A stretch of DNA of 64,000 nucleotides from Apostichopus japonicus. Lineage: Eukaryota; Echinodermata; Holothuroidea; Aspidochirotida; Stichopodidae. Positions 44,201 through 54,620 of this stretch are shown piece after piece. The stretch lies in assembly GCF_037975245.1 (NCBI RefSeq), contig NC_092572.1, positions 19,342,489 through 19,406,488 of the forward strand, read 5' to 3'. Position numbers and translations under genes: made by a program. Positions within the stretch are counted from its first letter, which is position 1. The number at the start of each line of letters is the position of its first letter. The notes under the pieces are model-generated. The model saw only the letters and a program-made list of their open reading frames with translations, was not told the DNA's origin and made no database searches.

Positions 44201-46969
44201 AAGAAGAATATGCTGGTTCGACAGATGTAGAGAGTATTGGTGAAGGAGAAAAGGAAGATGATGTCTTAGCTTCGGATGCAGACACAGAAGATGAACTAAG
44301 AGAGTGAGCCCTCAGTATTAAAATATATTATTATGAATCATTTGTGTTTGTGTCACAAACTCACAATTTGTATTTCCAGGGGTTGGACAGAATCCATATG
44401 AATGTTAATTCCACCAGCAGTAGGAGGTGCAGATTAGATTGTTACAACTTTCAAAATTTTACACCAAGAAATATTTGTCCCAACTGTAAGCCCTGTATTA
44501 GTAATTAGTATATGTAAAGTACATACCTATATCTACCCCCCTTTAAACTTCTTTAACCCCTGTATTTCTATCTGCATCTGTTGTATTCCTCTTGTTTGTC
44601 CCAACTGTAAGCCCTGTACTAGTCAATTAGTATTTGTAAAGTACATACCTATATCTGCCCCCTTTACACTTCTATAATCCCTGTCATTTTACCTGCTTCC
44701 ATTGTATTCCTCTTTGTTTGTCCCAACTGTATTAAAGCCCTGTATTAGTAAATTAGTATTTGTAAAGTACATACCTATATCTGCCCCCTTTTCACTTCTT
44801 TAATCCCTGTCTTTTACCTGTGTCCATTGTATTCCTCTTGTTTGTCCCAACTGTAAGCCCTGTACTAGTCAATTAGTATTTGTAAAGTACATACCTATAT
44901 CTGCCCCCTTTACACTTCTATAATCCCTGTCTTTTTACCTGCTTCCATTGTATTCCTCTTTGTTTCCGTTCTCTTTCCTTTGTATTCATATGTATCCATA
45001 TCCACCCGTCACCATGTGTCTCACCCGTCCATATTTTCTAATTGAGGATCAAACCTTACGAAGATTCAATAAAAGAAATTGGCGATATATTGACCTTTTT
45101 TTCCCTGCACTAACCATGGGAATGGGATACATAAGTATCTGTGGCTTTTGTTTTGTTCAAAGAAGCATTAAATGATTATTTTAGATTGCCTTCCCTCGTC
45201 AGACTCGAGAAGGGGAAGACGAAAGAAGAAGATCCATTCGCAGAGTCAACAGACGAAGAAGACGATGTTCCGCCTAAAACCGCATCCAACGGCAGCGACA
45301 TCCCATGGGAAAAAATCCCAAAACTGCCCAACTTCTTTGAAAAGAAGCATTTTCTGTTTTATGGAAAATTTGAAGCCGAGGATAGGCGACAGTTGAGAAG
45401 ATTTGCCATAGCCTTTGGAGGGTAAGTTGTAGATTTAAAGTAGGTATGAAGATTTTTCATTTAATTCAAGAATCATGAAAATAAGATCACTGTACTGAAA
45501 TCACAAAAAAATTGCAAAGTGAAAATTTAGCGATAATTTCAGTGTATTATTATATTTCTTAAATTGTTGTTGGGTAGCTAGTTAAATTAAAAATAAATCT
45601 TGCTCTTCCATGCCATTGGCACCCCCCTGTCTGTCCATTCCCTCCCTCCCTCTCCCCTCCTTTCCCTTCCTTCCCCCTCCTTGGTGGAAGGGCGGGGTGT
45701 GAGACTGGAAAGGCATCAAGTACATGGTTAAATGCCATAATACCAGTTTGTGGCAGTCACAGCATGTTGTCCAGGGTACTTTTGTCCCATTTGTTAGTGA
45801 GGCAGAAGTAGGTATGTATGCTATGTAAGTCTTTGATCGGTGATTAAGAGCTGATATTTTGTGTATGATGTAAACCGCTATGTGTCAGAAACACAGTCAT
45901 GCAAGCAATGTATTTTATAACCATAATGATTTGTGGCTGGAGACATTTATCAAGTTAGCATGAAAGTTATTTATTACTATCAACCATTTGCAGCCAGTGA
46001 ACTTTTTCAGACATACATTGATGTAGTTTAGTGTGTCATTACTTCACAGCAGAATCCATTCTATGAAAATTCTCTTAGAAATATATAAATATTGACCGCC
46101 TATGTCTCTGTAATAATCCAAGGATAGAGGTGGCTACAATGTCAGGGACCAACCATCTTGCATAATTATGGATTAATTTACTTTTTTAACTGGGGCTTTT
46201 AATTAGTTTCTCATATTTTGTTTTTCTTATTATTACATGAATATCACAATGGAAGAGAGCAAAGAACCATGTTTTTTGTTTGTATGTTTAGTTTTATGTT
46301 GGACATTTCCATAGACTACATTTTTCCTCAATTTAGATTTACCTACAGTATGACTTTTTCTTTTGAGGGCACATTGTTCTACAGACTCTTGTCTCTGTTT
46401 TGTTGTTGTACAGACAAGAGGAGAATTATATGAGCGATACAGTAGACTTTGTCGTGACAGAGTCGGCCTGGGACGGTAATTTTGATGAGGTGAGAGCATC
46501 GTATTTCATGTATCCTTTAAGGGATCATTACCTGTATTTTCTCATGTAACAGTGAACTACCACAGCCATCAACCAGTGGTGACATCAGTTCACTGTTTAA
46601 GTTATCATTGCATGTTTTCCCATTGGGTTCAGTGCCACGTTGCATGTAATATGCAATGCCACTCGCCATTTTAATTAAATCAGTCAATGCGCAATCAATT
46701 GCAGTCAGGTCAGTTAGTGTTGGTTAACCATCAATCACCAGTGATTATGGATGGTGACAAGCCCAGGGAAATTGTAACATAGGTCTTTTAAGGGAAAAGT
46801 TTTTATAAAGAGGGCTTTACACATTGATGCATCTTTTCTTGTTCCTTCTATTCAGGCTTTGAAAGAAAACCGATCTCTGTTATTCATCAGACCAAAGTGG
46901 CTCTACGACTGCAACAGGACCGGGGAAATGGTCTCTCATGCTGACTATGCAATCAGCAAAACTGATTGA
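32419..46969 (+). CDS. XRCC1: XRCC1, scaffold of base-excision and single-strand-break repair
   Basis: Exons: 32419-32469, 33812-33904, 35175-35282, 36660-36818, 38168-38245, 38982-39093, 39603-39781, 40339-40432, 41400-41553, 41835-41948, 42973-43201, 44188-44303, 45185-45421, 46414-46489, 46856-46969. All are GT-AG and in phase, giving 637 residues (human 633). XRCC1 has no enzyme activity; it gathers DNA polymerase beta (N-terminal domain), PARP1 (BRCT1), PNKP/aprataxin/APLF (phosphorylated acidic linker) and DNA ligase III (BRCT2) at nicks in nuclear DNA. The order here is N-terminal domain 1-160, basic linker with an FF motif and a nuclear-localisation-like AKKRKL, BRCT1 about 301-381, acidic linker, BRCT2 about 544-630. 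The start MPEIKIQHVVSCSS is the family start. It ends SHADYAISKTD. Confidence 0.97.
33449..33737. mobile_element. Small inverted-repeat element, family K, copy 2 (XRCC1 intron 1)
   Basis: The left end ggtcattccatgtcaatcac matches the terminal repeat of the copy at 17664-17970. The inside shares ggctgttgct, accaccctc and agttgcattg. The right end (ttcaaatggaccaat) is a worn inverted copy of the left. Confidence 0.6.
34150..34430 (+). mobile_element. tRNA-derived SINE in XRCC1 intron 2
   Basis: The head has box A (tagcctagtgg) and box B (ggttcgattcc) at tRNA spacing; the T-stem is imperfect, so it is a relic rather than a tRNA gene. The body runs through gtgtgtcgtctggcaagggt, gagattggcttcggtcagct and ctacaagcctccatggcttc. 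The 13-mer aggcggagtgtat is doubled just before the head. Confidence 0.7.
36140..36480. repeat. 22-bp tandem repeat in XRCC1 intron 3
   Basis: Diverged units of acatacattcatgtatctaa, followed by a less regular acatacatgcat section. It ends about 180 bases before exon 4. Confidence 0.9.
38275..38338 (+). repeat. (CCCCT)n tract in XRCC1 intron 5
   Basis: About 64 bases of cccctcccctcccct, 30 bases after the exon 5 donor; a strong polypyrimidine tract. Confidence 0.95.
38982..40432 (+). CDS. XRCC1: XRCC1 exons 6-8: basic linker with FF motif and nuclear signal
   Basis: Residues 164-292. Exon 6 has KLAAGSFFKERKK; the Phe-Phe (185-186) matches the REV1-interacting FF motif of vertebrate XRCC1. 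Exon 7 has a Ser run (SSSSSSSS) and many basic residues. Exon 8 opens AKKRKLSQDETE, a likely nuclear localisation signal. The linker binds poly(ADP-ribose) and DNA in mammals; that role is inferred here. Confidence 0.9.
40722..41195. repeat. GTAC-rich long inverted repeat in XRCC1 intron 8
   Basis: About 470 bases made almost only of ctgtac and gtacag words. The left half is mostly tactgtactgtgctgtac; the right half is mostly gtacagcacagtatgtacag, its reverse complement. The turning point is near 40990-41000. The whole could fold as a long imperfect hairpin. Long open frames on both strands here are artefacts. Confidence 0.85.
41400..41948 (+). CDS. XRCC1: XRCC1 exons 9-10: BRCT1 domain
   Basis: Residues 292-381. 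BRCT core: GVRFVLSGYQNPYRGELRDK, MGAKYEANWGPGCTHLI, CAFSNTPKYQQVRGKGKIVS, KEWILDSYKKKFLQPWKR. The Gly-Ala pair after the first helix, the THLI strand and the Trp of KEWI are BRCT hallmarks. In mammals this domain binds PARP1 and poly(ADP-ribose). Confidence 0.96.
42973..44303 (+). CDS. XRCC1: XRCC1 exons 11-12: acidic phospho-linker
   Basis: Residues 382-496. It begins with DSSTSEEEEDEEEDSEED, a strong CK2-type stretch. Exon 12 carries EEYAGSTDVES (465-470 is YAGSTD), the motif that CK2 phosphorylates in human XRCC1 for PNKP and aprataxin FHA binding, followed by DADTEDELRE. A second similar motif follows in exon 13. Confidence 0.92.
44475..44965 (+). repeat. ~120-bp tandem repeat, four copies, in XRCC1 intron 12
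   Basis: Each unit contains tgtcccaactgtaagccctg, attagtatttgtaaagtaca, tacctatatctgccccc and ttgtattcctct. Units start near 44477, 44597, 44717 and 44845. Confidence 0.92.
45185..46969 (+). CDS. XRCC1: XRCC1 exons 13-15: FHA-binding motif and BRCT2 domain
   Basis: Residues 496-637. EEDPFAESTDEEDD aligns in position with the human CK2/FHA-binding motif. BRCT2 follows: KLPNFFEKKHFLFYGKFEAE, RRFAIAFGG, NYMSDTVDFVVTESAWD, FIRPKWLYDCNRTGEMVSHA. In mammals BRCT2 pairs with the DNA ligase III BRCT. Stop TGA at 46967-46969. Confidence 0.96.
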
Positions 46970-49900
46970 AGGGATGTCTTTTTAACTGTAAAACTTTAGA
47001 AGGAATCAAAAAGTGTCATACTTCTGGGAAATGTTGGTACCAATCTCCATGAGAACTTATCTGTCCATCAACCAAAGGGTGATTACCCTCTTTGTAGAGT
47101 TAAAGGACAACGTGGTATTCAAAGAAGAACCCAAGGAAGACATGTATCATAGCATTCATGAAGGTCATTACTGAAGACATATCTACAGCAGAACAAGAAT
47201 AACAGAGAACATCAGCTGACACAAAGACCAAACTCAAGCACAATATGCAGGCAGTCAGAGAGCAAACTAGAAAAGAAAGAAAGATTTAGGATCTTACTCC
47301 ACTCTCAAGATAGCGTGGATTTATATTATTTGGCATATCCAAAGCAACAGAGAGGAAGACGGATCACATGAACTGCCCCTCCTCCATACCCAATTGGCCC
47401 TTCCATCCCCTTCCCCCATCACCAAACTATCATAAAACTCCATTCATTTGGTGGTCCGGAGTCTTGTAATAGTTCTTGCTCTGTACAAGTGTTTTCAAGT
47501 GAAAAGATGATCAAATCGATTAAACAGCTTTTCGTTGCTCCTGCAATCGTCAGGAGGTCGGAATGGACAAAAACAATCGATCTTACCCAGTGATTTGTGA
47601 ATCCTAACACTTAGATGATGCGTTAGTACATTGTGTGTGTTGGGCTTATAGAGTCTATACAGCCTTCAGACTGCAGTGGAGGTAGAGAATCACATGGAGT
47701 AAGATGTTATTCTTGGTGTGTTATTTAATCTGATCACTGATACAGCTTATGACAATGTGTTTATTTCAGCTGGCATGATCCACTTTAGTGCTCTTTTTGT
47801 TGGAGGAGTCTTATTAAAAGTCTACGGACACCTAGCCAATTTGCGCACATATTCAGTATATTTGTTGTGTGTGATAATCTTATTCAAATCTGTTGAAATT
47901 TTTCGATAAGCTCTTTTTGTTTCCAAGATATACCCATTTGAAGTTTTGATGAATCTGTGGAAACTCATGAAATATGTGCAACCTATGGCGTAGAGTGTTG
48001 TGCTCATCAACATTTCTTAATTTAACCCTTAATATGTTTACCCCTAATCACAAGCCCACATAAATGATTTGGAAAATGTGGTTTTTCTCTTTTCAAAGAA
48101 GACACAATATTTTTTTTTAAATCTCCTTAGGCAAAAAACCTGTAACAAAGGTTTAAAAACAAAGGAATAACAAAACAGAATTTTTGGCGGTCACTCCCTT
48201 TACATTATCAATGTTCATAATTAGCTAATGTTTATTCATAATTGGTAACTAGAATTGAGAACAGACTTGTAAAATGGTCAATTTTTGATGGATTTTGCTG
48301 GGAGTTGCAGCTATTTTCATGACTTGTAATGCCTAATAGAGTGATTAGGACAATGTTGTTCAAAGGCGTCCGTAGACCTTTAAGAGAACCACACATTATA
48401 TATGGGGTGCCAGCTAGCTTTGCCTGTAATGTAGACATGAATGTGAGATGGAAGCATTAGATAAAAAAGAGAACAACAACCGCCAACACAAGCAGTGCAT
48501 TATGTTATCAATGCATTAAATTGGACAAAAAAAAGCAATATATAGTCACAAACTGAGACATAGTTAGACACCCTGTCTGCAAATAAATCCACACAGATTG
48601 TTTCCTGTACCCTGATTATGATGAGCAACATGTTCAAACAAATTTTTCTTTAATATGTTTGACAAATCTTTGAGTGGAATTTGTAGTTTTTGAATATTCG
48701 AGACTTTTGGGGAAATTTCGACGAGATGTGAAGTAGACGTTAAGAGGTACGCGAGGAGACTGCTCACCGACCCTGGCCTGAGAAATCGTCTTTGTTACCG
48801 ATGATGGGTAAAATGACTGTTATAAATAAAGACAAATCTGATTGAAAATAAAATATAAAAGAAGTAGAAGGTAGTACTTCTTTGCCACTTTGTCTTGTCT
48901 CGTCTTGTGCTTGAATAATATTTTAATAGGATAACTTTTGCAACACAGTAATATGAAATATTATTACACACAGGCAAACACCATTTTGTTTTATTTAACC
49001 AAGTCTGTGATTATCTTGGCACGAACTAGTCACGCAAAAGTGCAAGTTGAAAGCGAAGCAAGCATGAGAAACATGCATCTTTGGATGGTAGAAAAAATAA
49101 TTCACTATCGTTCAAGATGACTTTTTATCAACTTTTACAATTTCGTGATGAAAACCTTGTGTGTGCTTTCAAAGCAACAAAGGTATTGAACTATTTCATA
49201 CCTGTATTGGGAATAATTAAGGAATAACATCATTTCTAAAGCTGTGGGGACATTTTTTTGTTGCAAAATCTACGCAGAACAACATGCATTGTTTAGAACT
49301 GTAATAATTTGTATATTAAATTTACTAAGGTATTGGATACTACTTATTAACAGCGTAGTAAAATAATTCCCTGACAGGCCGACATTTAGCAGTTAAGTGG
49401 CCGTATTAAATCCACGGTTACTAGCAATGCTATGTTATTTAAAAAATGTGTCACGAAAACAGCAGCGCAGATCAAACTAGATGTGTATAGCGGCTCGCTA
49501 AGAGATATTTATTAAGAACAAAGTTAGCCAAGAAAACAGATGGGCAAGAATATCAACCCAGTTTAACTGATCCACTCTCAAGACCAAGCCACTTGCATCG
49601 AGATTGTGTAAATTGTATTGCCACGAGATAAGCATATATGATCTACCATTGCACTTGTTAGTAATCAGTAGGTCAACACAGGGCAACCATTTGAACAATT
49701 CTAACCTCATTCTCTAATATCAATCCCCATATTCACGAAGCTATGGTGTATTTTATTAGCAGGGCATACTGTCACGTACGGGGCCAGGCTAAATGCGAGA
49801 AGTATACGCGAAAAATGAGTTAAGTCGAACCGAGGGGTTACTCTCCATTTTATTATATTCCGTTTTGTGTCTGCATCCAATCACCGCCTTTCCTCTCTGC

Positions 49901-50031
49901 CCCTTTTTTCTTACCAAGTGCAAAATATATATTTAATGTATTCATAAAATACAAAGGCAAGCAGACTGATTGTACGACAAGAGCTGTTACACGGATACAA
50001 CCTGTAGATACACAGAACTCGCACCACTTAC
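46970..50031. other. XRCC1 3' UTR and downstream stretch
   Basis: The XRCC1 3' end is not clear. The first AATAAA on the + strand is at 48582-48587 and another is at 48825-48830; both lie beyond the transposon at 47814-48383. Two - strand open stretches (48777-48634 and 49723-49498) follow acceptor-like sites and could be exons pairing with 50208-50032, but neither is secure. Confidence 0.4.
47814..48383. mobile_element. TTAA-flanked inverted-repeat element, family M, copy 2
   Basis: 570 bases. The left end ttaaaagtctacggacacct and the reverse complement of the right end, ttaaaggtctacggacgcct, match at 18 of 20 bases, and both begin at TTAA. This is the structure of a non-autonomous DNA transposon (MITE) with a TTAA target. 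It is collinear with 18219-18750 and codes for nothing. Confidence 0.8.
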
Positions 50032-50208
50032 CTCAACAATTGGAGGTAGAGCGGAAACAGTGGCGATGGAAGATGGTTGAATCGGGAAGGGAGCGGTTCG
50101 GGAGTCTGGAATCGAGAATCTTCGAGGGGTTGTGGCATTAAGTGTTTCGTAGGCAATAGGCCTGTGAAGGCTTGAAAGGAAAAGTTCCTCGACACCATGC
50201 GTCACCAT
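50032..50208 (-). CDS. Candidate first coding exon of an unidentified gene
   Basis: An ATG opens 59 codons (MVTHGVEELFLSSLHRPIAY ... SALPPIVE) that run straight into a perfect donor, gag|gtaagt, phase 0. The codon use and Pro/Ser/Thr-rich composition look coding. I do not recognise it. Two possible 3' partners in phase 0 are 48777-48634 (47 residues starting ARVGEQSPRVPLNVYFTSRR) and 49723-49498 (begins RMRLELFKWLPCVDLL). Without transcripts neither can be chosen, and the exon may be chance. Confidence 0.35.
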
Positions 50209-50347
50209 GGGTTTGTGCGTACCGCAGGAAGATTTGTTTTGGCTACAATATATCTTGCCGGAAATGACACTTGCATAGAATTTTAACTTTTGTAAGCTAT
50301 TCTTTACGCTGACTCACTGTTAAACCTTGAAGTAATGTTGCAATACT

Positions 50348-50519
50348 TTGTACTACTACTGCTACTGCTACTGCTACTGCTACTGCTACTACTGCTACTA
50401 CTACTACTGCTACTGCTACTGCTACTGCTACTACTACTACTACTACTGCTACTTCTACTACTACCACTACTACCACTACTACCACTACTACCACTACTAC
50501 CACTTCTACCACTACTACC

Positions 50520-50550
<31 letters not shown>

Positions 50551-50880
50551 ATACTACTACTACTACAACTAATAATAAAAATACTACTACTGCTACTGCT
50601 ACTACTACTAATACTACTACTGCTACTGCAACTACTACTACTACCACCACCATTACCACTACCACTACTACTACTACCACTACTACTTCTACTACTACTA
50701 CTACTACTACTATTACTACTGCTGCTACTACTACTACTACTACATCTACTACTACTACCACCACCACTATCACTACTACTACTACCATCACCACTATCAC
50801 TATCACCACCACCACACCACCACCACTACTACTTCTACCACCACCACCAACACCACTACCACTGCTACCTCTACTACTAT
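50348..50880. repeat. Trinucleotide array (CTA/CTG/CCA)n
   Basis: About 530 bases of three-base units: tactgctactgctac first, then cactactaccactacta, then ccaccaccac. Its open frames (poly-Leu, poly-Tyr, poly-Val) are artefacts. Confidence 0.97.
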
Positions 50881-51243
50881 TTTGCATACGTGCCTGTAGA
50901 TCTGGTGCAATATATATCTTTCAACTTGTCGCGTTTTTACTTTTTCCAATCGGCAAAACATGTAATGGCAAAACACAATTTCAATATGGGAAGCTGTGAG
51001 TTTTAGTAGGGGAGTGGGTTGGTCGGTATTGTTTGATAGGGTTTCAGGGTGTTTGCAGTCGGGATTCGTATTATTAAGCTTTGTTTTGCTTTTGTTTACT
51101 CTCCTTAATTCCTTAGTTCAATGTTTATCTGTTTCTGACTTGACTTTTTCAGTTTTTAGGAAGTGAATGTCTTCAACAAGAACCTCCGCTTTATTTTTAA
51201 TAGTTTTACTTCCCTTTACTTTCATTGCTGTTCATGTTTTTTA

Positions 51244-52600
51244 ATATATTTTGTGCAACGTGTACTATTTAATGTCGTAGAAAAAAAAGTAAACGAACCA
51301 ACCATTAATAGAACGTATTAATTATCATAAGTAAGCGTTGAACAAACACCAAGATTCCCATCTACATATAACACTACATGTATAACACTACATATACATA
51401 TACATTTTTTGTTTTAAATATTTTGTGCAAATTCCACTATTTAATGTTGTAGAAAAAAAGAAGTAAACGAACCAACCATTAATAGAACGTATTAATTATC
51501 ATAAGTAAGCGTTGAACAAACACCAAGATTCCCATCTACACATAACACTACATGTATAACACTGCATATACATATACATGTTTTTTTTAATATTTTGTGC
51601 AACTTGCACTATTTAATGTTGTAGAAAAAAAGAAGTAAACGAACCAACCATTAATAGAACGTATTAATTATCATAAGTAAGCGTTGAACAAACACCAAGA
51701 TTCCCATCTACACATAACACTACATGTATAACACTACATATACATATACATGTTTTTTTTAATATTTTGTGCAACTTGCACTATTTAATGTCGTAGAAAA
51801 AAGAAGTAAACGAACCAACCATTAATAGAACGTATTAATTATCATAAGTAAGCGTTGAACAAACACCAAGATTCCCATCTACATAAAACACTACATATAT
51901 AACACTACATATACATGTTTTTTTTTTAATATTTTGTGCAACTTGCACTATTTAATGTCGTAGAAAAAAGAAGTAAACGAACCAACCATTAATAGAACGT
52001 ATTAATTATCATAAGTAAGCGTTGAACAAACACCAAGATTCCCATCTACATATAACACTACATATATAACACTACATATACATGTTTTTTTTTTAATATT
52101 TTGTGCAACTTGCACTATTTAATGTCGTAGAAAAAAGAAGTAAACGAACCAACCATTAATAGAACGTATTAATTATCATAAGTAAGCGTTGAACAAACAC
52201 CAAGATTCCCATCTACATATAACACTACATATATAACACTACATATACATGTTTTTTTTAAAAATATTTTGTGCAACTTGCACTATTTAATGTTTTAGAA
52301 AAAAAAAGAAGTAAACGAACCAACCATTAATAGAACGTAATAATTATCATAAGTAAGCGTTGAACAAACACCAAGATTCCCATCTACATATAACACTACA
52401 TATATAACACTACATATACATGTTTTTTTTAAAAATATTTTGTGCAACTTGCACTATTTAATGTTGTAGAAAAAAAGAAGTAAACGAACCAACCATTAAT
52501 AGAACGTATTAATTATCATAAGTAAGCGTTGAACAAACACCAAGATTCCCATCTACATATAACACTACATGTATAACACTACATATACATATATAACACT
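51244..52600. repeat. Eight tandem copies of a ~170-bp unit
   Basis: Units begin attttgtgcaacttgcacta at about 51246, 51419, 51592, 51764, 51931, 52098, 52265 and 52434. They share aagtaaacgaaccaaccatt, aatagaacgtattaattatc, ataagtaagcgttgaacaaa and caccaagattcccatctaca. Copies are nearly identical, differing mainly in the poly-A/poly-T tracts and the last tataacactacat part, so the array is young. Confidence 0.95.
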
Positions 52601-54178
52601 AATTAATTAACCATTTCCATTTGAAGTGACGAGATGTAATAAGTTGCCATTTCAATATTTCCACCAAAATTTGTTGAAATAACGAACTAAGTAATGATCT
52701 AACAGAGAATTGTTAAATTACCAACTCTTGTTCATAAGTAAACATTTTAACATTCCGCCGAAAATTGTTGAAATGTACTAGATGTGACGTAAGAAATAAG
52801 GTTCAGAAAAAAATCGTCATCATTTTAACATTTTGAATAAAATTAAATTGTTGAAATGACAATTAAACTGTAATAAGTTATCATTTCAATATTTTCAGGA
52901 AACTATCTAATTGATCAATTGGAAAGAAATTAACATTTTAATACTTTGCTGATATACGTTGAAAATAACAAAAAAATGAACATTCGAAATCATTTCAACA
53001 TTGTTCAGAAAATTGTTACGTTGCTTAATCGGAAAGAATTCAGAACTTAATTCCGATACATAGAGATAAAGTGGAAAATTCAGCTCGGGCACTCGTCACA
53101 TTTTAACATATGTATCTTATGCCCTGGTCTTATGGTAGAAACTTCGGTGTCTAGCCCAATCCTTGCTTCTGAGCTCTAACCTTCGATTATTTGTGATAAA
53201 TATATTTTGAAAATTAAAGTCTGCGCCAATCATTCCTCACTTTGCGAAAAGTTGGCCTTCATTACTTTTGTTTTACGTGTGTAAGCGAGGCCGATCACGG
53301 TAAACGTAGAGTTCGGAAGGGTACACAAATATACTATGTACAACACTGGGAACCTTACGTAACATATATTAATCAAAGTACTTCCTTGTAACACTTCGTG
53401 GCCAACCCAACAAGCCTTCTCAAACAGCGAGCAAGGGCTCGCCGACAGCGAACATGCACGAGTGAAGATAAAAATTAACTATTATTACAAAAATAAAGGG
53501 CCTATATAATCGTGTTAGCATTTTGGATAAAAATGAAGGATAAAGGTTAAGGCTGAGAGTTAACTTTACAATTGAGTACAGTCGTTTGTTATTTCATTAA
53601 AAATATAGTGAAAAAATATATATAGTTCTCCCCTTGGTAAAATAAATCGTCCTCGATTGAAACATTTCCCTTAAAAAAATTCCTTTTTTTCCAGAATGTT
53701 CATATTGGCCTATGCTATCACAACTTGACCACAAGTAACTATACTATATATCATTTCCTAAGTAACAATACCTGTCTAAGTAACAATAACAATACCTATC
53801 CAAGTAACAATATGTACAATAAGTAACAACAACAATACCCATCGAAGTAACAATACTATATAACAAGTAACTAAGTAACAATACTCTAGATCATAAGTTG
53901 TCCTGAATCGATGTAACAAACTTCAAATTCACCCCGTTGCATTGTGCATAGTGTTGGTGTTCTCTGTGTATAACGTTCAATGATATGCCATTGAAATGTA
54001 AAACGATACCTTGTAGGCCATGTAGTATCCAAGTAAAGTTTTCGCAGCTACATGATTGATACCAAGTCTACCACAATATATCACAATGAAAGGTCGCAGC
54101 CTGTTAAAAGATTCACATTAACGAATGGAATATGAATCCACTTCTCAGTTTAACATGAGAGTCACAACAAAAAATTAA
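52601..54178. other. Gene-free AT-rich stretch
   Basis: 52620-53060 holds diverged ~100-base repeats (taagttatcatttcaatatt types) like those in HYOU1 intron 6. 53755-53885 holds short taagtaacaatacct repeats. No exon is visible. Confidence 0.5.
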
Positions 54179-54184
54179 TTTATT
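54179..54184 (-). terminator. Polyadenylation signal of the UPA-death-domain gene
   Basis: AATAAA on the - strand (tttatt on +), about 190 bases past the TGA at 54372. Confidence 0.5.
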
Positions 54185-54371
54185 TTAATACATAACTGAG
54201 CATTAAAGCATTAAACTGTCTTCTTATGTAACAATTTAAAGGGAAGGGTTCGTTGGTTATCTGAATATGTGTTAGTATATACAAGATTCTACTCTTCGCT
54301 GCAATTCATATCGATTACTTCCGCTGGTTCGGTTGTTCTTTTTTTGAATTGGCGTTTGTCTACATTTCAAC

Positions 54372-54620
54372 TCATGTAGGCTGATATGTTTTGAGCAAAT
54401 CTTCTTGTAAATCAACTCTTCCTGCTTTTTTCAAAGCATTTCCGAGTTCGACATAAGTTCCAGCGCTTCCTCTTTTCCGTTTCCACACAAGTAGCATTTG
54501 GTATATCTTCTCCTGGAGAGTTGGATGATTCGTATGTTCGAGATTTTCGAGTTGTCCTTCGGTCAACTTAAGTTTCCTTCCAACAACCTTCCAGCATTTG
54601 CCAATATTTTCTGATAAGTC
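54372..54620 (-). CDS. Death domain (terminal exon)
   Basis: 82 residues plus stop. Six-helix death-domain pattern: DLSENIGKCWKVVGRKLKL (helices 1-2, with the Trp and GRKL), EGQLENLEHTNHPTLQEKIY (helices 3-4), QMLLVWKRKRGSAGTYVELG (the L-W-G-T-Y core), NALKKAGRVDLQEDLLKTY (helices 5-6). It mediates homotypic contacts with other death domains. Among animal death domains it looks most like the UNC5/ankyrin/PIDD group. Confidence 0.9.
   Translation of the reverse strand, partial: DLSENIGKCWKVVGRKLKLTEGQLENLEHTNHPTLQEKIYQMLLVWKRKRGSAGTYVELGNALKKAGRVDLQEDLLKTYQPT

Noticed and set aside
50335-51006. 223-codon poly-Leu and 196-codon poly-Val frames
   Set aside because: They are produced by the trinucleotide array.
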